Shown here: positions 19,137 through 30,473 of the stretch, piece after piece
How positions within the stretch are numbered: the first letter of the stretch is position 1
Layout: each line of letters starts with the position of its first letter
Assembly (NCBI RefSeq): GCF_901709675.1
Contig: NC_051094.1
Location: 19,950,431 to 20,014,430, forward strand
DNA from: Syngnathus acus
Lineage: Eukaryota > Chordata > Actinopteri > Syngnathiformes > Syngnathidae
Length of the DNA stretch: 64,000 nt
Reading direction: 5' to 3'
Made by a program: the position numbers and the translations under genes
Notes under the pieces: generated by a model
Databases searched by the model: none
What the model was told of the DNA's origin: nothing
Seen by the model: only the letters and a program-made list of their open reading frames with translations

Positions 19137-21958
19137 TTCAAGAGTTTTTATTCGCCATGTTTGAGCGTGCCAAACAAGGAATTTGACTTCGGTAAATCAC
19201 ACTCTCTGTTCAACATTTAGGTGACTAACAACACTCAGGAAAAATGGCAAATATTCTCAAACATCCCCTGATCTTAAACTCCCAAAAGGGCAAGGAAAAA
19301 CTCAAAACTCCAGCTAGGGGAAATGAGAAACCTTGAGAAGAGACCACAGATGGGAAGGTCCCTCTTCCAGGATGACCAGGCTGCAATGGATGCAGAGAGG
19401 ACACATAGTATAAACAGTGTAGACAAATTCAAAAAAGGTGTGGAGAGCAGGATGTTATTGCACAGTAATGACTCTGAGACTCTAAGAGTAGTGTGAGTTC
19501 ATCAGAGCAACAGCCTGGGGGAAGAAGCTGTCTCTGTGTCTGCTGGTTTTCGCGTACCGAGCTCTATAACGCCGTCCGGAGGGGAGTAGTTCAAACAGAC
19601 TGCAACCTGGGTGAGAAGGGTCTGTAGAGATGTTCCTTGCACGTTTCCTGGTCCTGGACAGGTACAAGTCTTGGATAGATGGGAGGTTGATTCCAATGAT
19701 CTTTTCTGCAGTCCTGATTGTCCGTTGCAGTCTGTGCTTGTCTTGTTTGGAGGCCGATCCAAACCAGACAGTGATGGAGGTGCAGAGGACAGACTGGATG
19801 ATGGCAGTGTAGAAGGTCCTCAGAAGCTTTCGCGGCAGGTTGAACTTCTTGAGCTGTCTCAGGAAGTACAGCCTCTGCTGGGCCTTCTTCCGGACAGAGT
19901 CTATGTGGCCGGTCCATTTCAGGTCCCGAGAGATTGTGGTTCCCAGGAACTTGAAGGTGTCTGCGGAGAGAATAGTATTACTGCGGATAATGAGGGGTAA
20001 AAGTGGTGAAGGGTCTCGCCTGAAGTCCACTGTCATCTCCACGGTCTTGAGCGGGTTCAGCTCCAGGTGGTTTTGGCTGCACCAGTGGACAAGCCGCTCC
20101 ACCTCCTGTCTGTACGCAGTCTCATCACCGTCCTGGATCAGTCCGATGAGAGTGGTGTCGTCTGCATACTTCAGGAGCTTCACAGGAGAGTCACCTGAGG
20201 AGAAATCATTGGTGTAGAGAGAGAAGAGCAGTGGGGAGAGGACGCACCCCTGAGGGGCTCCAGTATTGGTGGTCCGGGTGTCAGATGTGATGCCCCCCAG
20301 CCTCACACGCTGTCTCCTGTTGGTCAGGAAGCTGGTGATCCACTGACAGGTGGAGGCAGGCACCGCAAGCTGGATGAGCTTCTGTTGGAGGATGTCAGGA
20401 GCGATGGTGTTGAACGCCGAGCTGAAGTCCACGAACAGGATCCTGGCGTACGTTCCTGGGGTGTCCAGGTGGTGCAGGATGTAGTGCAGTCCCATGTTTA
20501 CCGCATCATCCACTGACCTGTTTGCCCGGTAGGCAAACTGGAGGGGGTCAAGCAGGGGGCCCGTGACATCCTTCAGGTGGTTCAGCACTAACCTCTCGAA
20601 AGATTTCATGACCACAGATGTCAGTGCGACAGGTCTGTAGTCATTCAAACCTGTGATGGCGGGCTTCTTGGCCACTGGAACGATGGTGGAGCTCTTGAAG
20701 CACGAGGGCACCTCACACAGCTCCAGAGAACGGTTGAAGATCCGTGCAAAGGTGGGCGCCAGCTGCTCAGCGCAGACTTTCAAGCAGGAAGGTGACACGC
20801 CGTCTGGGCCCGGTGCCTTCCTGGTCTTTTGTCTCCGGAACATCTGGCGCACTTCCTCCTCGCGGATCTGGAGTGCGGGCGCGGCCTCTGCAAGAGAGAG
20901 AGTGGGTGACAACGATGATAGAGGTGTGGACAGAGCAGTTGTGGGGAGAGGTGAGTATGTAGATTGTGCTGCAGGAAGTCCCGTTGTGTGGGAGGACCGA
21001 TCAAACCTGCAGTAGAACCTGTTTAGCTGGTTAGCAAGCCTTGGGCTCTCCACAGGACGGGGGGGTTCGTTTCTTGTAGCCCGTGATGCTCTGCAGACCT
21101 TTCCACACTGTTGAGGGATCAGGATTGGCAGAGAGGTGTCCCCGTAACACCTCCTGGCTTTCCTGACCTCTCGGTTCAGTGTGTTTCTGGTCTGCCTGAA
21201 CAGGTCGCGGTCGCCGCTCCTGTAGGCCTCCTCCTTGACTTTGCGCAGCCTCCTGAGGTTCGGTGTAAACCAAGGTTTGTCGTTGTTGTACGTGCAGAAG
21301 GTCTTCTGCACACACAGATCCTCACAAAAACTGATGTATGATGTGACAGTGTCAGTGAGTTCATGCAAGTCTGAAGTTGCAGCTTCGAAAAAACACCCCA
21401 ATCGGTGCAGTCAAAGCAGGCTTGTAGGTCATGCCTTGACTCCACTGTCCACTTCCTCACAGTCCTCACCACAGGCTTAGAGGTTTTTAGTTTCTGCCTG
21501 TAGGCCGGGATCAGATGAACTAGACAGTGGTCCGAGAGTCCTAAAGCTGCACGAGCCGCAGAGTAGTATGCATCCTTGATCACGGTGTAGCAGTGGTCCA
21601 GATTCTGTGCCCCTCTGGTGGGACACGTTACGTACGTGCTGTCTGTATCTGGGGAGTTCGTGTGCGAGGTTCGCCCTGTTAAGATCACCCAGAACAATGA
21701 TTAGTGAATTTGGTAGAAGTTTCTCCATGTCTGTTACCTGGTCAGCCAGCATCTGCGTGGCTTCACTCGCACGTGCGTGTGGTGGAATGTAAACAGCTGC
21801 ATGACGATCGAGGAGAACTCCCGCGGTGAATAGAACGGCCGGCAGTTTATGAAAAGTGTTTCTAGGAGAGGGCTGCAAAACTCTTTCAACACCGTGACAT
21901 CAGTACACCAACGTTCATTAACGTAGAAACAGAGACCACCTCCCTTTGATTTTCCGTA
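19137..21958 (-). pseudogene. L2/Maui-type LINE with open RT and frameshifted EN
   Basis: On the minus strand a 639-codon frame (21401-19482) covers the reverse transcriptase. It has the ANRSVDDAVNMGLHYIL region, the [11 protein letters not shown] palm motif, [19 protein letters not shown], the catalytic YADD at about residues 412-415, the [13 protein letters not shown] thumb region and the C-terminal LLPSGRRYR. Upstream, the endonuclease is spread over three overlapping frames (21697, 21878 and 22024): a GDLN motif lies in one frame and the SDH motif in another, so at least one frameshift separates the catalytic residues. The 5' end is truncated near the GGGLCFYVN motif. The 3' tail is at ~19137. 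A common fish repeat segment (19236-19436) sits in the 3' untranslated part. Confidence 0.88.
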
Positions 21959-22893
21959 AAGTAGAAATTTAACGAATAAGCAAGAAAGAGAATTACAAGT
22001 TTCAATTGTTCGAACAACTAACAATAAATTCCACTCACCATTCTCAATAGAGCAAGAATTATTCAGTCTCGAAGTTCTCTCGATTGAAAACTCAAAAATA
22101 TAGTAAAAAAGGGTAAGAGGCTAGAGGTCTAAAATGCTGTTTGGTGGAAAAGTCGAGTGATCAGTTCTCCTTGTTCCAAAATCCGAATTCTGTTTAAAAG
22201 AACAGGCTGGCCTAAAGAATGGAGATGACGACGCCCTAAAAATGGCTCCTCTCTCCTGCACCGAGGTCTGCATCTCCTAGCCTGTCTTTGAGCTTAAAAT
22301 TTGACTAAATCCAATTTGAAGATAGTATAAATTCATCTTAACGGACCTTGGGTTAATCTCAGAAAGAATGAAATCTATCTTTGCCTAATCGGCGTTCTCG
22401 ACCCACGGCAGTAGCCGCAGGGGCATACCCCTGACAGGCAGAGCCCACCGGGCGATAGAGAGCGATGCTCTTTGTCCGAACGAACCTTTTATACCAGTCC
22501 AGTTCGTGGGTACTATGCCTGCTTGGTCACGTACCAGTTTTTTTCCATGACGTCATACATTGGCCTCAGATGACCCAAATGCTTCCAGAATAGACTGCAC
22601 CTGTATCTCAGGCGGTCTCAACCGGATTCAACCAGATGAGGTGACCATGTTCTCACGGAAGTAACCATTTTCTCAGGGATGCTTCATCCTGTTTCCCACT
22701 CCCACATCTTGTCAACTGTCCATCAACGTGACATTTGCAAATGTTTTTTCTCCGACTTGTGTTCCGTCAAACAGCATTTTGTTTAGGCTTCAACTGGATC
22801 AACGTGACCGAGGTCACGCTCAGTCTTCCACCACTTGGTATCACCATTAACCCTTTCCGCCTCCTTCTCGTCGCTCACATTTATACATTCATG
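21959..22893 (-). promoter_or_regulatory. possible ERV leader/promoter region
   Basis: Reading on the minus strand, TATAAAAGG occurs at ~22494-22486. It is followed by about 450 bp of leader-like sequence without long frames and then a splice-donor-like 'atggtgagtgg' near 22040. This could be the LTR/leader of a retroelement broken by the L2. No paired LTR is found in the window, so this is a suggestion only. Confidence 0.25.
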
Positions 22894-23058
22894 TATCACC
22901 AACTGATTCCCGAGCGCGGCACCGCTGCTGCTCACTGCTCCCCTCTCCCCCAGGGGATGGATTAAAATCACACGGGGATGGGTTAAATGCAGAGGACAAA
23001 TTTCACCACACCCAGGTGTGTGTGTGACGATCATTGGGACTTTAATCTTTAATCTTAA
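22894..23058 (+). repeat. tRNA-derived SINE, 5'-truncated copy
   Basis: It matches the 3' half of the SINE at 13363-13662, in plus orientation, starting at 'caccaactgattcccgagcg' and ending with 'gggactttaatctttaatct', which gives the SINE's short 3' tandem (TAATCTT). The tRNA head is missing. Confidence 0.85.
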
Positions 23059-24093
23059 TGTGTAAATGGAACATCAATATTACATACATGTTTGATACTG
23101 ATCAAACATCGTGACAATAATAACACATACTTTCACAATAGTCAATTTAACACATAATCATAACTATGATCGTGGATTCTCTTAGTTAGCAGGTTAAAAC
23201 ACTCAAGCATCTTCAAAACGTATCTTGACAAGGTGGTGACCTCTAGATCAAGCTCAAGCGTGGGATTGCAGTCTTCCACTCACAGTATCACTGTCAGCCC
23301 CTTGTCCTTACTCAACTCTTAATACATTCATGTATAAATGAAACATCAGTGCTATGATGCTGCTCAAGTTGCCACTAACTATACAGTATTGCAAAGCAGA
23401 ATGAAATAAAGTATATTTCAGCTTACTCTGTGATTAACATGTCTCATTCTCATTAGCTAACGATGAGCATGGGCTTCCCTAGTTAGCAAATTAAAATATT
23501 CAAGCAGTTTCAAAGTATATTATAGCAAAACAAAATTATATAACATACTCCAAAATTGTGTTGCTGTGCTTCAGAACAAGTCTTCATCTAATCAATGACT
23601 TTTTAAACTATTAATTTACTATGTTTGGTCAATCTGACTTTGGCACCATCTTCTGGTGAAATTTGGAACGGGAATGAAGGTTTACTGGTTCAACCAACAA
23701 ATTCTCCTTTACCAATTTAACAATAGTTAATTTTGAAGAACTAACTTTTAAGTAACCCCTACTCAGGCCCCCTTCTTCAGGTCTTCCATGTCAATCTTTG
23801 AAATTTGGAATTTTATCTTAGCCAATTCGCCTGGGCCAAATCCAATACACACTCACGCACCATCTTTTACCATCCTATCCACCATGTAACTCGACAAAAG
23901 TAATGACTTGCTTTTTGGGTGACTTGACTTGATTTATTTTTTCCAGTGTAACTTGTTTGAAACTTGACTTCATCCAATCTCTGGTGGGCACACAGTATTG
24001 TGCCTTTTGCCATCCAAATAAAGACCATTTAATTTTTCTGCCCATCACTATGTGCAGCTGCCATGAATAAACAACCCAAGATACATACAGTAG
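23059..24093. other. AT-rich stretch, nothing recognised
   Basis: There is no open frame of note and no repeat family that I recognise. It is consistent with ordinary intronic or intergenic DNA. Confidence 0.4.
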
Positions 24094-24594
24094 TGGTACC
24101 TCTACTTAAGAACTTAATTGGTTCCGCGATAGGGTTTGTAAGTAAAAACGTTTGCAAGTAAAGCAAGGTTTCTCATAGGAATCAATGTAAAAGCAAATAA
24201 TGCGTACCGGTTTATCCCAAAAGTATGTAAAACACACAGAGAACCAAAACAATAATTTTATTTGTGCTTTTTCAAGATTTTATAACAAAAAATAAAATAT
24301 CACTTTATTCTTGACCTTCTAACTTGGCTTGGGGAGGAGATAACCTGTTTTAATTTTCTACACTTGCTAGTAAATACCCGCAAGAAGACAGAAAAAGTCA
24401 GGCTAATAAATTATTGTATGCTTCCATGTACTCCTTGCAATGTGCTCACTACTTGTCATTACTTTTTGGTGCAATGAGTTTTCAGACTGTGTAAGTGGTC
24501 ATTGAATGCACCTCGTGCAGAATGCCAGTGAGAGAAAGAAAATAGAAGCAACCTAGCTTCTAAAGATGGAAATTATCAGACAAAAGTGTGTTCT

Positions 24595-24634
<40 letters not shown>

Positions 24635-25909
24635 AAACTGGCACTGTCTGCCGCACGGCAACGGCTTCCCCCTTTCACTCCATGCATGCGCGCTCCTGCA
24701 GCAGGGGATACCGATTTACACAGGGGTACCTACTTTGGCACAACACCAGCCATACCTGAGCTCGACGATACGCATGCATTCGCCATGTTCTTTTATGAAT
24801 TCGAGTTTCATATCGATAGTTTTAGGAGACATACTCTACACCAGTATTCCCCAACCTTTTTTGCGCCACGGACCGGTTACGTATCAGAAATATTTTTGCA
24901 GACCGGCCTTTATAACAAATATAACAAACAAATATAAACCACATAAAAATAAAACTCACCTTTACGTTGAATTATTGGAAGCTTGTTTCTCAGAAATCTT
25001 CACCAATAGTAAGGTTTCTTCGACTTAGCAATACGGTAAGCCACTAAGAACAATTCTCTCAGTGCACTCACATTTGTTGATGTGGTTGTGCTGGCCTTCA
25101 GTAATGGCTTCTGTCCTTCTTGTTCACATTTTTTTCTTTCAAAAAAATTCCAAAGGTTTGTCTTGTGCCGAAGCAGTTTTGAAGGCTTCATTGCCTCGTC
25201 AGCTAGCCTGTCGCCACATATTATACGAAGTGGACTTAGCGTGTCAGTGTCACCTGTGGCGATAAATCCATATTTTAAGTAGGACTGCAGACATTTTCTT
25301 TTAAACGCAGCTTTGCTTTACTTAGAAGTCGTAGCCTCTTCTTCTTCCATCTCCTCATTGGGCTTTTCTCCCTTTCTGAAGAAACTTTCCAAACATCTCT
25401 GTCTCTTGCTGATTTTTGCTAGCTTCGCGGGCTCGACTGGGGTGACGTCACGTGACTGGGACGAGCGTCAAGAGACACAGATGCACTGACGGATGTAATT
25501 AGGAGAGAATCGCCAATTGTTTTTATTTTTCAAAATAAATTCTTACTCATTTTTTGCTAGCTTTACGGGCTCGACTGGGGGAAACATATCACGTGACCGG
25601 GACGAGTGTCTTGACCTGAATTAATTGATCTTCGATAAAAAATACATGTTTTTTTTTTTTTTTCTGTGTGGCTTGGTGGCCTGGTACCAAGTGACACACG
25701 GACCGGTACTGGTCCGCGGCCCGCTGGTTGGGGACCACTGCTCTACACTACTTGATTTTACACTGCTAACGCACGGAGATGTGCTGGTGGCTAGTGCGTC
25801 TGTTTCGAAGTCAAAATTTGGTTCATAAGTAGATGCAATAAAAACCATGAGGCTTCGGCTCGTATCTCGCAAAATTTGCAAGTATAGGCGTTCATAAGTA
25901 GAGGTACCA
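24094..25909. mobile_element. DNA transposon with 15-bp perfect inverted ends
   Basis: TGGTACCTCTACTTA at 24094 is matched by TAAGTAGAGGTACCA ending at 25909. The terminal text (aagaacttaattggttcc) resembles the TA-target MITEs of this window in style. A hAT element (24842-25740) is nested inside. A poly(T) tract occurs at ~24600-24629. No transposase frame remains. Confidence 0.75.
24842..25740. mobile_element. nested hAT element with 8-bp target duplication
   Basis: The ends CAGTATTCCCCAACC and GGTTGGGGACCACTG are flanked by the exact duplication CTCTACAC (24834-24841 and 25741-25748). The interior shares about 500 bp with the hAT-like element at 3864-5150 (for example the region around 'ctagcctgtcgccacatatt'). 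Confidence 0.93.
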
Positions 25910-25910
25910 A

Positions 25911-27610
25911 GATTCAAAGCGTTTATTGTCACATGTACAAAAGGAAAGCAATTTTCTTTGTACAATGAAATTCTTTCGCTGTCTGTTAAAATGCCAGACA
26001 AGGTAAAGATTAAAAGAAGGTTAAAAAGTAAAAAAAACGCAAAATATAAAAAACACAATATATACACAGTATATACAACTACGAAGGTGAGGGATGCGCA
26101 ATATAGGCTAGTGCAAAAATGGCATTGTGCAACAGTTGTGAGAGTTATAGTGAATGTACTGTTAAACAGGGGAGAATGCAGTGCAAAACAAAGTGAGTGT
26201 AAACAGTGTACAGTATAAAGTGCAGATCAGTGACTGAGGTGGTGATCTGGTCAGCTGTTTAAGAGTTCTTGAAACGGGAGGTTTTACATTTTACACTTAT
26301 GTACCTCCGGCCTGAGGGGAGAAGTGTGAACAGTCCATGTTGGGGGTGGGTGGGGTCTTTAAGGATGGACGCTGCTCTCCTGTGGACCCTACGGTGGTGC
26401 ATACTCTCCAGAGAGGGCAGCAGAGTCCGGGCGGTTTTCTCTGCCGTCCTCACCACTCTCTGCAGTCGCTTGCGGTCCGCAGCATTACAGCTGCCGTACC
26501 ACACGGAGATGCAGCTGGTCATGATGCTTTGGATGCAGCAGCTGTAGAAGTTGCTGAGGATCTTGGGGGACATTCCAAACTTCCTCAGCCTCCTCAGGAA
26601 ATACAGCCGCTGTTGAGCCTTTTTGACCAGCTGTGTGGTGTTGAGTGTCCAGTAACTGAGATGGACACCCAGGTATTTGAAGCTGCTCACCCTCTCAACT
26701 TCAAGCTGTCGAATGAAAAGTGGCTGGTGAGGTCCCCTTTTCTTCCTCACGTCCACTATCATCTCCTTCGTTTTGTTCGTGTTGAGGGTGAGGTTGTTTT
26801 CTTCACACCATGACACTAGGCTGTCCACCTCCCTCCTGTAGCTCGCCTCGTCTCTGCCAGTGATGCGTCCAATCACTGCGGTGTCGTCTGCGAACTTCAG
26901 AATGATGTTGTCTTTGTGGGAGACAACGCAGTCATGGGTGAACAGGGTGTAGAGGATGGGGCTGAGCACGCATCCCTGTGGGGTACCAATGTTGGTGATG
27001 ATACTGGCTGAAGTCCTGTTTCCAATCCTGACAGACTGAGGCCTGTCAGTCAGAAAATCCAGGAGCCAGTCACAGAGGTTGGGGTGAAGACAGTGTGTGG
27101 ACAGTTTATGGATGAGTTTGTGGGGGATGACCATGTTGAAAGCAGAACTGTAGTCAACAAAGAGCATCCTGACATACGCATCCTTATTTTCAAGGTGGGA
27201 GTGGCAGTAATGAAGAGCAGCAGCGATGGCGTCTGAGGTGGACCTTTTGGGCCTATAGGCATACTGCAGGGGGTCCACGGAGTCCGGTATGGTGCTCTGG
27301 ATGTGGGCCAGCACTGTTCTTTCAAAGCACTTCATGATGATAGTGGTGAGTGCTACTGGCCTGTAGTCATTCAGGCAGGTGGGCGGGCTCTTTTTGGGGA
27401 GAGGGACGATGGTTGTGGATTTGAAACAGGTGGGGACGATGTTCTGGCTGAGTGAAAGATTGAAGATGGAGGTGAGAACAAGTTGGCGCATGCTCTGAGG
27501 GCCCGCCCAGGGATGTTGTCTGGTCCTGCTGCTTTGCTGGGGTTGATCTTCCTCAGGGTTCTGCATACCTGGCCTGATGAAACTGTTGGTGGGATCAGAT
27601 ACCACTGTAT
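25911..27610 (-). pseudogene. L2-type LINE, 5'-truncated, RT frame open
   Basis: A 448-codon minus-strand frame (27605-26259) gives reverse transcriptase from the fingers ([24 protein letters not shown]) through [30 protein letters not shown] and the catalytic FADD to the [10 protein letters not shown]-terminus. Endonuclease and N-terminal sequences are missing because the copy is truncated at ~27610, the usual result of incomplete reverse transcription. The 3' untranslated tail ends around 25911 with a minus-strand 'gtgacaataaacgctttga' motif shared in style with the L2 at 52404. It is a different subfamily from the copies at 745 and 19137. It abuts the transposon ending at 25909. Confidence 0.85.
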
Positions 27611-27800
27611 CTGATTAATAAAACTATGAAAATAAAATGGCAATAAAACAGCAAATAATGTTCACTATTTGTGTGTTCATTTTTTCACCTTTCAACGAAC
27701 TAAGCTCAAAAGTGTATCTAGAACCGAAGCAAAAACCGTGACCACAAAATTGAGTATCCAACCAAACTCTGGATTTAATGAACTGTTCTACCCCTAATAT

Positions 27801-27803
<3 letters not shown>

Positions 27804-27878
<75 letters not shown>
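27804..27878. repeat. (CA)n microsatellite
   Basis: This is an uninterrupted CA dinucleotide run of about 70 bp after an initial 'acacgcac'. Confidence 0.98.
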
Positions 27879-27879
<1 letters not shown>

Positions 27880-28160
27880 TCAACTACTATTACTCCTGTT
27901 ACTACTAATACGACTAATAATATAATGATACTACGAATACTAATGCATTGGATTTGTATTACGGTTTTCTATACAAGCCTATACAAAAGCGCTCACAGTC
28001 GATGCATTTTTGATAACTGTCACACATTCACTCTCTAGTGGTGATAAGCTAGTAAGTAGAAGTGGCACCAGACATGAAAATGGACAAGAAATTGTAGAAC
28101 ACATGCGGGCTCTTAATTCTTTCAGTGGCTGTAAAGGATTATTTCATTTGCAAGCCTTAC
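27879..28160. other. unassigned, probably intronic
   Basis: I recognise no motif and no repeat. I searched it by eye for upstream frataxin exons and found none. Confidence 0.4.
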
Positions 28161-29491
28161 TACCGTAATTTTCGGACTATAAGTCCCTTTTCTTTCAGTT
28201 TGGGTGGGAGGGCGACTTATAATAAGGAGCGACTTGCTTTTTTTCAAAAATGTTCCCCCCAAAAAAAAGTGAAACCGCGATAAACGAACCGCGATGTAGC
28301 AAGGGATTACTGTAATTTGAATTTCAAGTGACGTCAGCAGCGCGACGCGGCGTGGCGCGGCGGTTGTTTACAAAAAGGACAAAGATTGATCACGGGATGA
28401 CGAAGATGACGAAGGGCCCCACGTACTACCGGCATCATTAGCGGACATCATTAGTGACACGGAGGACGAAGAGTTTGAAGGATTTAAGGATTTGGAGTGA
28501 CACAGAAGGTTTGAAAAACTATTATGGCTTTTACGCACGCCCGGTCCTACTCTACGGAGCTCTCTTTCACCTCCGTGGATAGAAGTCGGGGGCCGGCGCT
28601 CGGCCGGGTGGCTGTCCGGGGACGGTGGATGGGGCTCGGACATGGCTTTTACGCACGCCCGGTCCTACTCTAGGGAGCTCTCTTTCACCTCCGTGGATAG
28701 AAGTCGGGGGCCGGCGCTCGGCCGGGTGGCTGTCCGGGGACGGTGGATGGGGCTCGGTCATGGCTTTTACGCAGGCCCGGTCCTATTCTATGGATCTCTC
28801 TTCCACCTCCGTGGCTGGAAGTCCACGCCGCCACACGCCTGGAAGTTTGTTTTGTTAAATAAAGAGCCGTTTACCAAACCCACGTCTTTCCTTGTACTTT
28901 GTTAACGCTACAATATAGTTATATACTAGATCTGTGGAAAAACGACGAGGCTGACGTCAGGGCGCACGCGCGGCGTTGTTGACAAAGGACGAGGAATTTT
29001 TCATTGATTTAATGATTTAGAGTGCACAGATGGTTTGATAATATTATTGCTTGTACGTATAACAGTTATTTGATATCTAATTTATATATCCTTATATGGG
29101 CCTGTGGAATATTTTGAAGTGCAAGCGCCGTCAGCGGCGCGCACCCATTATTGACAAAGGAATATCGATGGATTTAATGAATTGGAGTGACACAGATGGT
29201 TTTATAAATGTGTTATTTATGTAATAGTTTTTTTTAATAACTCTGAATGTTACGTCAGGCCCGTTCTCAGCTCTTTGTTTGTGTTTGTCACGTTAGCATA
29301 CCTATCGTTTAGCCTGTTGTTGCTCGTTCATGTCTGTTCTTGGTGTTGGATTTTGTTGAATAAATTGCCCCCCAAAATGCGACTTATACTGCGGAGCGAC
29401 TTATATATGTTTTTTTTTTTCACTTTTTTGGGCATTTTATAGCTGATGCGACTTGTACTCCGGAGCGACTTTTAGTCCGAAAATTACGATA
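28161..29491. mobile_element. TA-target MITE, 'TACCGTAATTTTCGG' family, next to fxn acceptor
   Basis: The left end is TACCGTAATTTTCGGACTAT. The right end is the inverted match 'agtccgaaaattacgata' with one mismatch. The inside carries a second MITE-like block ('aaccgcgataaacgaaccgc', 28272-28316), three 118-bp tandem repeats, and GC-rich 'gcgcggc' stretches. Its right end lies 20 bp from the frataxin exon. Relatives occur at 44032 and 57656, with a half copy at 14539. Confidence 0.82.
28524..28877. repeat. three 118-bp tandem repeats inside MITE
   Basis: Units start at 28524, 28642 and 28760 with 'atggcttttacgca'. The first two are nearly identical. The third diverges after ~60 bp. They are GC-rich (ggccggcgctcggccg) and have no relation to the flanking MITE ends. 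Confidence 0.9.
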
Positions 29492-29511
29492 CGTTCTTTT
29501 TGTATTTTCAG

Positions 29512-29650
29512 TGGACCAAAACGCTACAATTGGACAGGAAGTGGTTGGGTCTATACTCATGATGGCATCAGCCTGCACCAACTCCTGTCTGAAGAGTTTT
29601 CTGCCATCTTCAAAAAGAACATGGACCTCTTTGGCCTGCCCAAGTCCTGA
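29512..29650 (+). CDS. fxn: frataxin, terminal coding exon
   Basis: This exon encodes the C-terminal 45 residues of frataxin, the mitochondrial matrix protein that binds iron and speeds sulfur transfer on the NFS1-ISCU iron-sulfur cluster assembly complex. The translation begins GPKRYNWTGSGWVYTHDG, matching the family's conserved GPKRYDWTG...WVYSHDG signature, and continues with the last helix, SLHQLLSEEF (as in the vertebrate SLHELL motif), ending at TGA 29648-29650. The exon starts with the last base of a split codon directly after 'tgtattttcag', a good acceptor with a pyrimidine-rich tract. The phase agrees with the vertebrate gene, where a Ser codon is split before GPKRY. No upstream exon is visible in the window, so the preceding intron would exceed 29 kb. 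It could be a stray exon copy, but the preserved frame and splice site argue for a real gene. Confidence 0.93.
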
Positions 29651-29725
29651 TATGTCAAGCCTTATTCTGTTCTGCTATGAGTTCTATGGATAACAGAATT
29701 AATATAAACCTTTATTTGACCATCT
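29651..29725 (+). other. fxn: probable fxn 3' untranslated region
   Basis: After the stop, about 50 bp lead to 'aatataaacc' at ~29701, a variant poly(A) signal (AATATA). A T-rich stretch follows. The cleavage site is not certain. No canonical AATAAA lies nearby. Confidence 0.45.
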
Positions 29726-29797
29726 GTTTATTATTGCAGTCATTCGTAAATGTCCTCTTAATGTGCTGTTATCGAGATGCCACTAAGTATGCTTCCA

Positions 29798-29915
29798 AGT
29801 ACAGTATTCCCTCACTAATTCGTGGTTCATCTATCGCGGCCTCACTCAATCACGGATTTTTTTCTTTTTAAACAAATATTGCGTATAGATTCGGTGCATT
29901 GCGAATTTTTTTTTT
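29798..29915. mobile_element. MITE end fragment ('cagtattccctcactaattc')
   Basis: 'acagtattccctcactaatt' followed by 'cgtggttcatctatcgcgg' resembles the end of another TA-target non-autonomous family. A related block, in reverse orientation, is nested in the MITEs at 28161 and 44032 ('gaaccgcgatgtagcaaggg'). The other end is not found. Confidence 0.5.
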
Positions 29916-30014
29916 TCTTTCATATTTCATTTTTTTAAGTCTCCCACACGCACACACACACACACAATCACAGCATCATATGCAATGAAGCACACAAGCC
30001 AGGCAACAAGACAG

Positions 30015-30470
30015 TGTGGTATATTTTTATTCTGGTATCATGCAATGTATATCTCACTAGTAAGCCTAAGTGTGACCGGGTCATGTTCGGGTCAGGTTCG
30101 TGCGGGATTGTTTGGGGCTTGGTCTAGGAACGTAGACTCACTGGCACCAGACACATCTGGTTTCCATTAGCAACTGACAATGTATACACCGTGTAGAGTT
30201 GGGGAGGCTGACTGGGGGGTCATAGGTCATCCAACAGCCCTCGTGTGCGCGCACCCGAGTGAAGGGAAGCGCGGGGGTATATGTTTTAGGCCGAGAGTAG
30301 ACAAGTGAACTCGACATTTTGCTAGGGGGCGAGACACTTCACTCTGACATCGGTTGAATAAAATCTTTCCCCAATCAGCTGTGTGTCACTGAAGTTTTCC
30401 TTCCCCGAGCCACCCACCTTTCCACCGTCAGTTTTGAAGACCAGCTGCCCACCAAAGAGAAATCACCACA
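30015..30470 (+). mobile_element. solo LTR, ERV family A
   Basis: The 456-bp LTR starts TGTGGTATATTTTTATTCTG and ends CACCACA. It is flanked by a 4-bp duplication, ACAG (30011-30014, 30471-30474), as in gammaretrovirus-like integration. It aligns along its length with the LTRs at 33162 and 40989. It keeps a promoter-like 'gggggtata' and an AATAAA signal near 30357. It is the nearest element downstream of frataxin. Confidence 0.92.
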
Positions 30471-30473
30471 ACA

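Noticed and set aside
24588-25028. 146-codon frame beginning with poly-Phe
   Set aside because: It starts in a poly(T) tract and crosses into the nested hAT terminus. It shows no domain and spans a transposon boundary.
27624-27875. Minus-strand frame of alternating Cys/Val
   Set aside because: It is the translation of the (CA)n microsatellite.
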